From Candidatus Ribeiella danica (GTDB lineage: Bacteria; Chloroflexota; Chloroflexia; Chloroflexales; Roseiflexaceae), in contig JADKFS010000003.1 of assembly GCA_016717335.1 (NCBI GenBank), positions 62,001-126,000 of the forward strand: a DNA stretch of 64,000 bases. The letters are read 5' to 3'. Each line of letters begins with the position of its first letter. The stretch's first letter is position 1. Under the pieces are notes generated by a model, which saw only the letters and a program-made list of their open reading frames with translations, was not told the origin of the DNA and searched no databases. Of the stretch, positions 45,890 through 54,600 are shown one piece after another. A program made the position numbers and the translations under genes.

Positions 45890-45956
45890 GACGGATGGCA
45901 TCACAACGGCGTCTCGTTCGTGCGTAGTGGCTCAATGGTTTTGCTCACAGCTATAG
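45850..45956. mobile_element. MITE-like CTATAG element, copy 2 (107 bp)
   Basis: CTATAGCAGTGGGCA at the left and TTGCTCACAGCTATAG at the right, nearly identical along its length to 21591-21697. It overlaps the 3' end of the thioesterase gene. The following 45957-46176 holds only the palindrome GGGCGCGAT / ATCGCGCCC (46099-46118). Confidence 0.8.
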
Positions 45957-46180
45957 AGATTGTTTGAAACGAGAGGTGAGGGCTTGTGGTGCCCTCGAAC
46001 CCCACCACTGGCAGTCGCCCACAGATGTGGCCGCGATCGATAAGTAAAGATCCTTATAGACAAGGTTCAATGCTCGGGATTTCGCCTTGCCGCTGTACGG
46101 GCGCGATAGATCGCGCCCCTGCGCCTTTGGGGCAATGAACATAAGCTTCCGGGTATGGCCGAAATGACAAAGACTTATGA

Positions 46181-46927
46181 TTGGTAGCGCCTTTGTTTGG
46201 AAACACCCCCCCCAACGATCAATCGCTCGATTCGACTACCGTCCATGTTTGGCACGCCGCGCTGGATGAACTGTCGCCTGCCCAGATTGCCGAGTTGACC
46301 TTGAGCCTTAGTGCGGACGAGATCGATCGAGCCAACAGGTTTCATTTTCAGCAGGATCAGCAGCGCTTTATTGCCGGAAGGGGGGCGCTGCGCAACATTC
46401 TCAGTCGCTACCTGCATATACCGGCATCTACGATCGCATTCGAATACAACCCGTTTGGCAAACCTGGCTTGGCCAGATCGCTCGGCTCACTTCTTCGCTT
46501 CAATGTCTCCCACTCGGGCGGCCAAGCGCTCTATGCAGTGACATACGAGCGCGCTATCGGCGTGGACATCGAGCGCGTCAATCCGATGGTTGCGTACGAG
46601 CAGCTCGCGGCGCGCTTCTTTTCTCCTACCGAGTACCAGAAACTCTGCTCGTTGCCACCTGAACTGCGCCGGGTCGCTTTTTTCACCTGCTGGACGCGCA
46701 AGGAGGCGTATGTCAAGGCTCACGGCATAGGGCTGTCGATGGCGCTGGATCATTTTGCGGTTTCGCTGGCGCCCGATGAACCGGCCCGCATCTTATACAC
46801 CTTGGATGACCCGGCAGAGGCCTCACGCTGGTCGCTTCAATCGCTGTCCGTTGGTCCCGGCTATCAGGCTGCCCTGGCAGTTGAGGGGCACGGCTGGAAT
46901 TATGAGTACCGGTCCTGGCGAGGCTAA
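46181..46927 (+). CDS. 4'-phosphopantetheinyl transferase, Sfp type
   Basis: 248 residues from a TTG. It transfers phosphopantetheine from CoA to the Ser of carrier domains, so it would activate the ACP and PCP domains of the NRPS/PKS. Motifs are FNVSHSGG, the metal site GVDIE (127-131) and CWTRKEAYVKAHGIGL. The start is doubtful: there is no good ribosome site, and an ATG at 46177 is out of frame because of an eight-C run (46206-46213). One C fewer would put that ATG in frame, so slippage or a sequencing error is possible. The conserved domain begins after this point and is intact. Confidence 0.9.
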   Translation: MVAPLFGNTPPNDQSLDSTTVHVWHAALDELSPAQIAELTLSLSADEIDRANRFHFQQDQQRFIAGRGALRNILSRYLHIPASTIAFEYNPFGKPGLARSLGSLLRFNVSHSGGQALYAVTYERAIGVDIERVNPMVAYEQLAARFFSPTEYQKLCSLPPELRRVAFFTCWTRKEAYVKAHGIGLSMALDHFAVSLAPDEPARILYTLDDPAEASRWSLQSLSVGPGYQAALAVEGHGWNYEYRSWRG

Positions 46928-47419
46928 GCATCTCGAACGCCCACTCGGTCAGTCGAACTCATAAGCCCGATCGTTGCCCTAGCTTGACTCGTATTACATA
47001 TTATAGTAGTATTCTCCTGGAACAAGCCCTATGCTGGTAGCCTAATTCACTTGTATTATTGGACCCTTCAGGACTTCCCGTGGAAGACAGATGTTCTAGT
47101 ACCGCATCAGAACACCAAATTCCGGCGACATGTTGTGCTCGATTCGGGCCAAAATCGGGAGGAGCTCTTTTGCGCTTTCTGATGCCGAATAGCTAGCAAA
47201 GCCCCACGGCAAGTCCTAGAGAGCCTATTATCAGCCTCGATCTGTCCGTTTCGGCACAGTATAATCGAGGCTTTGATGGTGTTTTGCGCTTTTAACACAA
47301 AGTTCAAAATCTTAGAAGACAGCACTCCACATCATCCGCCTTATTGCGCTCAAGAATCGATCTGATCGACATAGACGCATAAAACTAGGTTAATCTAATT
47401 ATAGGTGCCGATTACTGTT
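46928..47419. other. About 490-bp low-GC non-coding region
   Basis: No gene is supported. It contains a cruciform-like inverted repeat at 47233-47272 (AGCCTCGAT / ATCGAGGCT with an inner CTG-CCG / CGG-CAG pair and a TATAAT inside). A TTGACT hexamer at 46984 lacks a convincing -10. It probably holds the promoter for the acylase gene and those downstream. Confidence 0.4.
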
Positions 47420-49828
47420 ATGAATCGCATGAGCACCGCTACGCAAATGCATAAACGTCTGCGATTGTTCGTGCGCATTGTGTCCATCCTTCTCCTGCTT
47501 GTACTAATAGCAGCGACGATCGGTGTATTGTACATACGACGAAGCCTGCCAACGATAGCTGGTTCAGTGCAGCTCCAGGGGCTGCGCGATCGGGTCGGGA
47601 TCGTGCGCGATGCGAGCGGCGTGCCCCATATTTACGCCACAACGGATCACGACGCATTCTTCGCTCTGGGGTACGTGCATGCTCAGGACCGAATGTGGCA
47701 GATGGAATTTCAGCGGCGCATCGGCGCGGGCCGCCTGAGCGAAATTCTGGGAGAGGAAGCGCTTCAAACCGATAAGGCCCTGCGCACACTCGGCATGTAT
47801 CGCGCCGCACAAGCAGCTTGGCCGGCGCTGGACAGAGACACGCAGGCGGCCGTTCAGGCCTATACCGACGGGGTCAACGCCTGGATTGACGTGCATCCCG
47901 TATTGCCTCCGGAATTCCTCATCCTTGGCGTTAAGCCCAGCCCCTGGACCGTGATCGACTCCACGGTATGGGCCAAAATGGTGGCCTGGACTCTGGGGGG
48001 GAATTATGGCCTCGAGCTGCTTCGCATGCGGCTAGCGCATGAGCTTGGCTCTGAGCATGCGGCGCAGCTGCTGCCAGCCGCGCCTTCCGCCGGCCCAATG
48101 ATTTTGGGCAGCCAAGCGCTCAAGCAAACCGTCGATGACATGCTCGCGCTCGACACGCATCTTCGGCAAAATCTGCACCTGGGCGGCCTCGGCGTCGGCA
48201 GCAATAGCTGGGTAGTCGGCGGCAAGCGTTCGAAGAGTGGACTGCCGCTCTTGGCAAACGATCCGCACCTGGACGCGAGCATACCGTCAACATGGTATCT
48301 GGCCGAGCTGCACGGCGACAAGCTTCACGTCGTGGGCGCGACCATGCCGGGCCTCCCGGCAGTTGTGATCGGCCACAACGACAACATCGCCTGGGGCGCT
48401 ACCGCGCTGACCGGAGACGAGCAGGATCTGTATCTCGAGCGGATCAATCCCGGCAACCCTGACCAGTACGATGTCGAAGGCCGATGGGTCGACATGACGA
48501 TTGTCGAAGAGCCAATCTATGTCAAAGGATCGGCTCAGCCAGTGGTGTGGGAGGCGCGCAGCACGCGCCACGGGCCGCTCCTGAGCGATGTCAGCAGTCG
48601 CCCGCCCTCGCCCATGGCCATACGCTGGACAGGGTTGGAACCGAACGACACCACCCCCGACAGCTACATCAAGATAAACTACGCGAGCAACTGGGAAGAG
48701 TTCAACCAAGCGCTCGGCAGCTATGTCGCGCCCACGCTGAACTTCATCTACGCCGACCGTGCCGGGAATATCGGCTATAAAGCGACTGGAAGACTGCCCA
48801 TCCGCGCCAAAGGCGAGGGGATGGTCCCGGTCGACGGCTGGGACAGCGGCCATGAATGGATCGGCTGGGTCCCGTTCGACAAGCTTCCTGCGGCGTACAA
48901 TCCCCCCCAAGGATACATCGTCACGGCCAACAACCGTGTCTCATCACAAGCGTCCGCGTATTTCATCAGCAACGACTGGGACGTGACCTACCGCGCGCAG
49001 CGAATCACCGATCTGATAGAACAGCTCGGCGATGGCGATCAGAAGCTCACGGTGGACGATTTTGCCGCCATGCAAGGCGATCAGCTAAGCCTGCAGGCCA
49101 AAGAGTTGCTGCCGCTGCTGCTACAAGTCGCTCCTGCCGACGCTCGTCAAACGGAGGCGATGCAGCATCTCAAGGGCTGGAATGGGGTGACCGCCGCCGA
49201 CAGCGTGGCCACGACGATCTACGAGGCCTGGGTCATTCAAATGACTCAGGCCATCCTAAAGGATAAGCTCGGCGGCCCGTTGTACGAAGAACTGGTCGAA
49301 CGCGCGCACCCCATCTTTCTGGCCAGCGTCTTGCGGACGACCAATAGCTGGTGGTGCGATGTCGTTCAGACCAAGACCGTGGAGGACTGTCCGTCAATCG
49401 CTCGCGATGCTCTGAGCCACACGCTTGCGGATCTTGAGAAGCGGTTGGGGGCAGATATGGCCGCGTGGCAGTGGGGTAAGCTCCATCGCACTCAATTTCC
49501 ACACATGCCTTTCGCCGATGTGAGCTATCTGCGCGCCTTTTTTCACCGCGAGATTGCGAATGGCGGCGACGATTACACAGTCGATATCGCGCCCATCGCC
49601 CCGACTGAACCGTATTTACAGTACCATATTCCGAGCTATCGACAGATCGTAGATCTAAGCGACTGGGCAAATAGCCGCTATATGCACGCTCCCGGACAAT
49701 CCGGCAACGTGCTGAGCGGCCACTACGATGACCTCTTGAAGCAGCATCAAGCCGTGAGCTATCTACCAATGACGTTTGGCCGAGAGCAGGTACATGGTGA
49801 TACTCGGGTGCTACTGCCAGGAACATAA
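47420..49828 (+). CDS. Penicillin acylase-family Ntn hydrolase, membrane-anchored
   Basis: 802 residues. Residues about 15-38 form one membrane segment (IVSILLLLVLIAATIG), so the enzyme faces outward. The precursor should self-cleave at Gly260-Ser261 in GLGVGSNSWVVGG, giving the N-terminal nucleophile Ser of the beta subunit; ALGYVHAQDRMWQMEFQRR in the alpha part and ANDPHLDASIPSTWY in the beta part are typical. Members cut amides of penicillins, acyl-homoserine lactones or acylated peptides (PvdQ). With a FAAL-initiated NRPS encoded nearby, removal of the starter fatty acid from the exported product is the likeliest role. The start is uncertain (47420, 47429 or GTG 47405). Confidence 0.88.
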   Translation: MNRMSTATQMHKRLRLFVRIVSILLLLVLIAATIGVLYIRRSLPTIAGSVQLQGLRDRVGIVRDASGVPHIYATTDHDAFFALGYVHAQDRMWQMEFQRRIGAGRLSEILGEEALQTDKALRTLGMYRAAQAAWPALDRDTQAAVQAYTDGVNAWIDVHPVLPPEFLILGVKPSPWTVIDSTVWAKMVAWTLGGNYGLELLRMRLAHELGSEHAAQLLPAAPSAGPMILGSQALKQTVDDMLALDTHLRQNLHLGGLGVGSNSWVVGGKRSKSGLPLLANDPHLDASIPSTWYLAELHGDKLHVVGATMPGLPAVVIGHNDNIAWGATALTGDEQDLYLERINPGNPDQYDVEGRWVDMTIVEEPIYVKGSAQPVVWEARSTRHGPLLSDVSSRPPSPMAIRWTGLEPNDTTPDSYIKINYASNWEEFNQALGSYVAPTLNFIYADRAGNIGYKATGRLPIRAKGEGMVPVDGWDSGHEWIGWVPFDKLPAAYNPPQGYIVTANNRVSSQASAYFISNDWDVTYRAQRITDLIEQLGDGDQKLTVDDFAAMQGDQLSLQAKELLPLLLQVAPADARQTEAMQHLKGWNGVTAADSVATTIYEAWVIQMTQAILKDKLGGPLYEELVERAHPIFLASVLRTTNSWWCDVVQTKTVEDCPSIARDALSHTLADLEKRLGADMAAWQWGKLHRTQFPHMPFADVSYLRAFFHREIANGGDDYTVDIAPIAPTEPYLQYHIPSYRQIVDLSDWANSRYMHAPGQSGNVLSGHYDDLLKQHQAVSYLPMTFGREQVHGDTRVLLPGT

Positions 49829-49951
49829 CGCTGTATGTGCGAGGAGGCGCGAAGATGCATTTTCCCGTACGCCACCGTCGATCGTTGCTCGTTGTAGGTT
49901 GCCACCATGCGTTCGCCACCCTTCCCAACCTTTCAGTGGGAAACGACATCC

Positions 49952-50662
49952 ATGCCTGAGTCAACCCAGCCCCCTGATCGTAGGCCACTGGTGCTCATTA
50001 ACTTCAAAGCAACGAGAGAAGGCAGTGGCTCGAATGCGGTTATGTTGGCAAAGCAATTGGAGCTGGCCGGCTCGACCATATCCGGGTACGAAATCATTCT
50101 GGCGGTTCAAGCGCTCGACATCTACCGCGTGGTGCAAGTAACCCGTTTGAAAGTATTCGCTCAGCATGTCGATCCTCGGCAATATGGGCCATATACTGGT
50201 AGTATCTGCCCATTTGCCGTGCGAGAGGCGGGCGCATGCGGAACGCTCATTAATCACACCGAGCGCCGGCTTTCGCACGCAGTGCTGGAGCAGACGGTCG
50301 ACCTGGCGAAAACGGCGGGTCTGCAGACGATTGTCTGTGCAGCAAGCGCAGCGGAGGGCCAGGCAATGCTGGCGCTGGCTCCTGACTATATTGGTATAGA
50401 GCCTGAGGTTGCCCCGAGCGCCAAAAGCTCCATACTAGAGAGTGCTGCTGACGTAGTAGAGCAAGCAGTAGCAGCTATCCCCAGGAAAGTATTATTCGGC
50501 GGCGGGATCAGCACCAGCCAGGAGGTGCAACAGCTCATTGTCAAGGGTGCTTCGGGAATTATGGTCTCGAGCAAAGTCGTCAAGTCGAGCGACCCTAGAT
50601 ATGCGCTGGAAAGCCTCTTGTGTGACGAGAAGGTCTTTCCACCTACAAAGCGCGGGTCGTAG
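49952..50662 (+). CDS. Archaeal-type triosephosphate isomerase-like protein with altered loop
   Basis: 236 residues. It follows archaeal TIM along its length: LVLINFKATREGSG, KVFAQHVDPRQYGPYTGSI, REAGACGTLINHTERR, DYIGIEPE and VLFGGGIST. The catalytic set Asn17, Lys19, His102 and Glu150 is kept. However, the loop after Glu150, which in archaeal TIM is PELIGTGIPVSKA and closes on the phosphate, is shortened by about seven residues (EPEVAPSAKSS), and the last phosphate loop reads VSSKVVKSSDP where archaeal TIM has ASGVTKAKDP. A pathway enzyme acting on a related small substrate is more likely than glycolytic TIM. ATG 49952 is preferred; 49907 is upstream in frame. Confidence 0.82.
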   Translation: MPESTQPPDRRPLVLINFKATREGSGSNAVMLAKQLELAGSTISGYEIILAVQALDIYRVVQVTRLKVFAQHVDPRQYGPYTGSICPFAVREAGACGTLINHTERRLSHAVLEQTVDLAKTAGLQTIVCAASAAEGQAMLALAPDYIGIEPEVAPSAKSSILESAADVVEQAVAAIPRKVLFGGGISTSQEVQQLIVKGASGIMVSSKVVKSSDPRYALESLLCDEKVFPPTKRGS

Positions 50663-50713
50663 TCTACAAGCTTGTGTCGGCAGATACAACGCGGTTGACG
50701 ATGGGAGAGATGC

Positions 50714-51472
50714 ATGGTAGGCAAGCGGAAGACGATAGTTATTACTGGTGGAACCAGAGGTATTGGCTTAGCTATCGCACTAAAGCTGGCCCGGCAGCAT
50801 GTCAGCTTGGTTTTAAACTACTATTCTGACGGCGCGAGCGCCGCGGAAGCTATGCGTCTGTGCCAGGAGACAAACGATCACGTACTGACGGCGCAGGGTG
50901 ATGTCGCAAAGCGGCAAGATGTCGAACGTTTAATGAGCGCCGGTATTCAGCATTTCGGCTCAATTGATGTTTTGATAAACAACGCTGGAATAAATATCGA
51001 TCGAAGCCTGCACCAGATGACCGAAGACGATTGGGACCGAGTCGTGGACACCAACATGAAGGGGGTGTTTCACTGCGCTCAAATAGCTTCCGAGCAAATG
51101 CTGCGACAGCAAGACGGCGGGGTCATTCTCAATATTTCGGCTTGCACTGGCATTCGTGGCAGGAAGAACGGGATCAACTACTGTGCCGCCAAGGCCGGCG
51201 TGATCGTAATGACTAAATGCCTAGCCCTTGAGCTATCCCCGCATATTCGCGTCAACTGCGTCATACCAGGGTTTATTCGAACGAGCGAGACCGAGCGGCG
51301 ATATCACTTGGAGCAGCCCGATCAGCTAAGGATTAAGGAGCAAGCGATCCCGCTAGGCCGCATCGGAACGCCCGAGGAAGTAGCCGACGTGGTGGCATTC
51401 CTGATATCGGACGAAGCCAGATATATCACCGGACAAAAAGTAATCGTTGACGGCGGCCGGTTTATGTACTAG
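50714..51472 (+). CDS. Short-chain dehydrogenase/reductase, FabG-like
   Basis: 252 residues, classical SDR. The cofactor motif is TGGTRGIG (11-18), with INNAG and the active site Ser142, Tyr156, Lys160 (NYCAAKAG). The C-terminal ITGQKVIVDGGRFMY is typical of the FabG group (3-oxoacyl-ACP reductases, NADPH). It lies 51 bases after the TIM-like gene and 145 before the NRPS gene, so it may reduce a precursor made with the TIM-like enzyme or a carrier-bound keto group. GGGAGAG precedes the ATG. Confidence 0.92.
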   Translation: MVGKRKTIVITGGTRGIGLAIALKLARQHVSLVLNYYSDGASAAEAMRLCQETNDHVLTAQGDVAKRQDVERLMSAGIQHFGSIDVLINNAGINIDRSLHQMTEDDWDRVVDTNMKGVFHCAQIASEQMLRQQDGGVILNISACTGIRGRKNGINYCAAKAGVIVMTKCLALELSPHIRVNCVIPGFIRTSETERRYHLEQPDQLRIKEQAIPLGRIGTPEEVADVVAFLISDEARYITGQKVIVDGGRFMY

Positions 51473-51616
51473 CGCCATCTGTAGCCTATTGCACATTATC
51501 TTCGATGCTATATCCCAATGGCTCGCCATTATCATTGTGATGGGTGGGGTGTAGGCCCCTCCGTACCTCCCCACAGAATCACTGTGGTGGACCACTAGAC
51601 AGAACCATGTGACGCT

Positions 51617-54600
51617 ATGCTGAGTCCGCGCCAGAATGACACGAACTCAACCATGGTCGATCTTCTCCGCTGGAGAGCGGAGCACCAAGCCCATGCCCGG
51701 GCATATGTGTTCCTTGTGGATGGAGAGGAAACTGGGTCGAGCCTATCGTACGCAGATCTGGATCGCCGCGCACGCACGATCGGCGCATGGCTGCAGGCGG
51801 AAGGAATGGCAGGCGAACGCGTGCTCCTGCTCTACCCGCCGAGTCTGGACTATATAGCGGCTTTCTTTGGCTGCCTCTACGCCGGCGCGCTGGCCGTGCC
51901 TTCGTATCTGCCACGCGCCAATCGCCCCGATAGCCGCCTGCAGGCGATCATCGCAGACTCTCAACCCACCGTGGCGCTTACCGCGACACCCGTTCTAGAC
52001 ACGCTCTCCTCGGCTCTGCGATACACCCCTCATCTAGAACGCGTCACGCTGATCGCCACCGATCAGCTGGACGAACACCAAGCTAGCGCCTGGCATCGGC
52101 CGCTAATCACCCCTACGTCAACTGCTTTCTTGCAGTACACATCCGGTTCGACGGCCGTACCCAAAGGGGTTATGGTCAGCCATGCAAACCTGATGCACAA
52201 CTTGGGAATCATCCAACAGGCTAATGAGCATAGCTCGGAGAGCCGGGGCGTCATCTGGCTTCCGCCGTATCACGACATGGGGCTGATCGGGGGAATCTTG
52301 CAGCCGCTGTACCTGGGCTGCGAGGTCGTGCTCATGCCGCCGATGGCGTTTTTACAGCGGCCAATCCGTTGGCTCCGCGCTATATCGCGCTACCGGGCCA
52401 CCACCAGCGGCGGCCCGAATTTCGCCTACGAGCTCTGCCTGCGCAAGATAACGCCAGAGGAGCGCGCGGACCTCGATCTGAGCTCGTGGAAAGTTGCGTT
52501 TAGCGGCGCGGAGCCGGTTCGGGCGGAGACACTGGAGCGCTTCGCGGCGGCGTTCGAGCCGTGCGGGTTCCGCTGGGATGCTTTTTACCCTAGCTATGGT
52601 CTGGCAGAAGCGACGCTCATGGTTGCCGGCGGAATGGCGGGGGAAGCCCCGATCATACGTGACTTCAAGAGCGCAGCGCTCGAGCGCCATCAGATACAGG
52701 CAGCACCTGATGGGCCGGAGGGCGCGAAGCGGCTCGTAAGCTGCGGCAAGAAGCTCGGCGCATTGGAAGTACGCATTGTCGATCCGCAGGAGCTAACTGC
52801 TTGCCCGCCGGATCGGGTAGGCGAGATCTGGGTCGCGGGGGAAAGCGTTGCCAAGGGATACTGGAATCGGGCAGAGGAAACCGAGCACACGTTTCGTGCC
52901 CTTTTAAGGAACGGCGATGCCGGCCCTTTCCTACGCACTGGCGACCTCGGCTTTTTTCACGACGGGGAACTGTTTGTCGCCGGCCGACTCAAGGACCTGA
53001 TCATCGTGCGCGGCCGGAACCATTATCCGCAAGATATCGAACTGACCGCCGAGCGGAGCCATCCCATGCTCCAGCAGGGCGGGGGGGCGGCGTTCTCGGT
53101 GGATGTCGATGGCGAAGAGCGATTGGTTGTCGTGCAGGAGGTGGAACGGCTGGCCCGCCATACCATCGACGCCGAGCAGATTGCCAGGTCTATTCGGCAG
53201 GCCGTGGCCGAAGAGCACGAGGTGCAGATCTACGCGGTGGCGCTCATAAAACCAGGTGGGGTTCCGAAAACATCGAGTGGCAAGATTCAGCGCCAGCTTT
53301 GTCGCGAGAAGTTCTTGACACATCAGTTGGAAACCATCGGCATGAGCGTTACAGACAGCACCGACCTCGTCGAACAGAAACTTACTCGCCAGGATCTTCT
53401 AGGCATCGCTCCCAAACAGCGTCGCTCGCAGATTGAGCGGTACCTGCGACAGAATCTGGCCGAGATCACCAGGATGTCTATTGATCGGGTGAGTGCCGAT
53501 CACCCGTTGCACTCGCTTGGCCTCGACTCGCTTATGGCAGTTGAGTTGCAGCACCGGATTGAGGTCGATCTGAAGATCGTCCTGCCAATGGTCGGCTTGC
53601 TCGAGGGCGCCCCGCTAAGTCACCTGGTGGACCAGATCTACGACAAGCTGGCCGAACCCTTGCGCACGTCGCTGCCGCCCGCTGTCTCTCAGGAACAAGC
53701 CGAGCATCCACTGTCGCAGAACCAGCAATCGCTCTGGTTTCAGCATCAGCTTGTGCCGGAAAAGGCGGTCTACAACATTGCCCGGGCACTGCGAGTTCGG
53801 TCGAGGCTCGACGTCGCAGCACTCCGACAAGCATGTCAGCGCCTAGTCGATCGCCATCCCGCGTTACGCACGACCTTTCTGGCATATCAGGGCCAGCCAG
53901 TTCAGCGCATCCACAAACAGGCCGACGTGTTCTTCCGCGTGGAGGATGCCACGCACTGGATCAGCGATATGCTCGACAATCGGCTGGCCGAAGCGGCGCA
54001 GACCCCGTTTGACCTGGAGCACGATCCTCTGCTGCGCATCTACGTGCTCAGCCAATCAGAGCATAGCCACGTGCTGCTATTGGTCGTGCACCATCTGGCG
54101 GTGGATTTCTGGTCGTTAGCCATGCTGGCACGCGAGCTGGGCAAGCTCTACCAGGCCGAAGTCACCGGCATCCCCGCGCACCTCGGCAAGCCATCCCTCG
54201 ACTACACGAGCTATGTCGCCTGGCAATCGCATCTCGTCGCTGGCACGGATGGCGAGCGGCTCCTGGCATACTGGCGCGACCAACTCACCGGCAAACTGCC
54301 TGTGCTAAACCTGCCGACCGATCGTCCACGCCCGCGCCACCAGACCTACCGGGGCGCGACTCGCGACGCAATGCTTGGTCGAGAGCTGACGCGCCGCCTG
54401 CAGAGTCTAAGCCGAGACGCCGGAACGACGCTCTATACCACGCTGCTTGCCGCGTTTCAGGCGTTGCTCTACCGCTACACCGGCCAGAGCGACATCTTGG
54501 TGGGCACACCAACGACCGGGCGCAGCCGCGCGGATTTTGGAAACATCGTCGGGTATTTCATCAATACGGTGGTCTTGCGGGCTAGATTGTCCGACGACCT

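Noticed and set aside
51541..51600. Terminator or promoter before the NRPS gene
   Set aside because: A degenerate GGGGTG/CCTCCC hairpin without a U-run; no convincing promoter boxes, so not listed as either.
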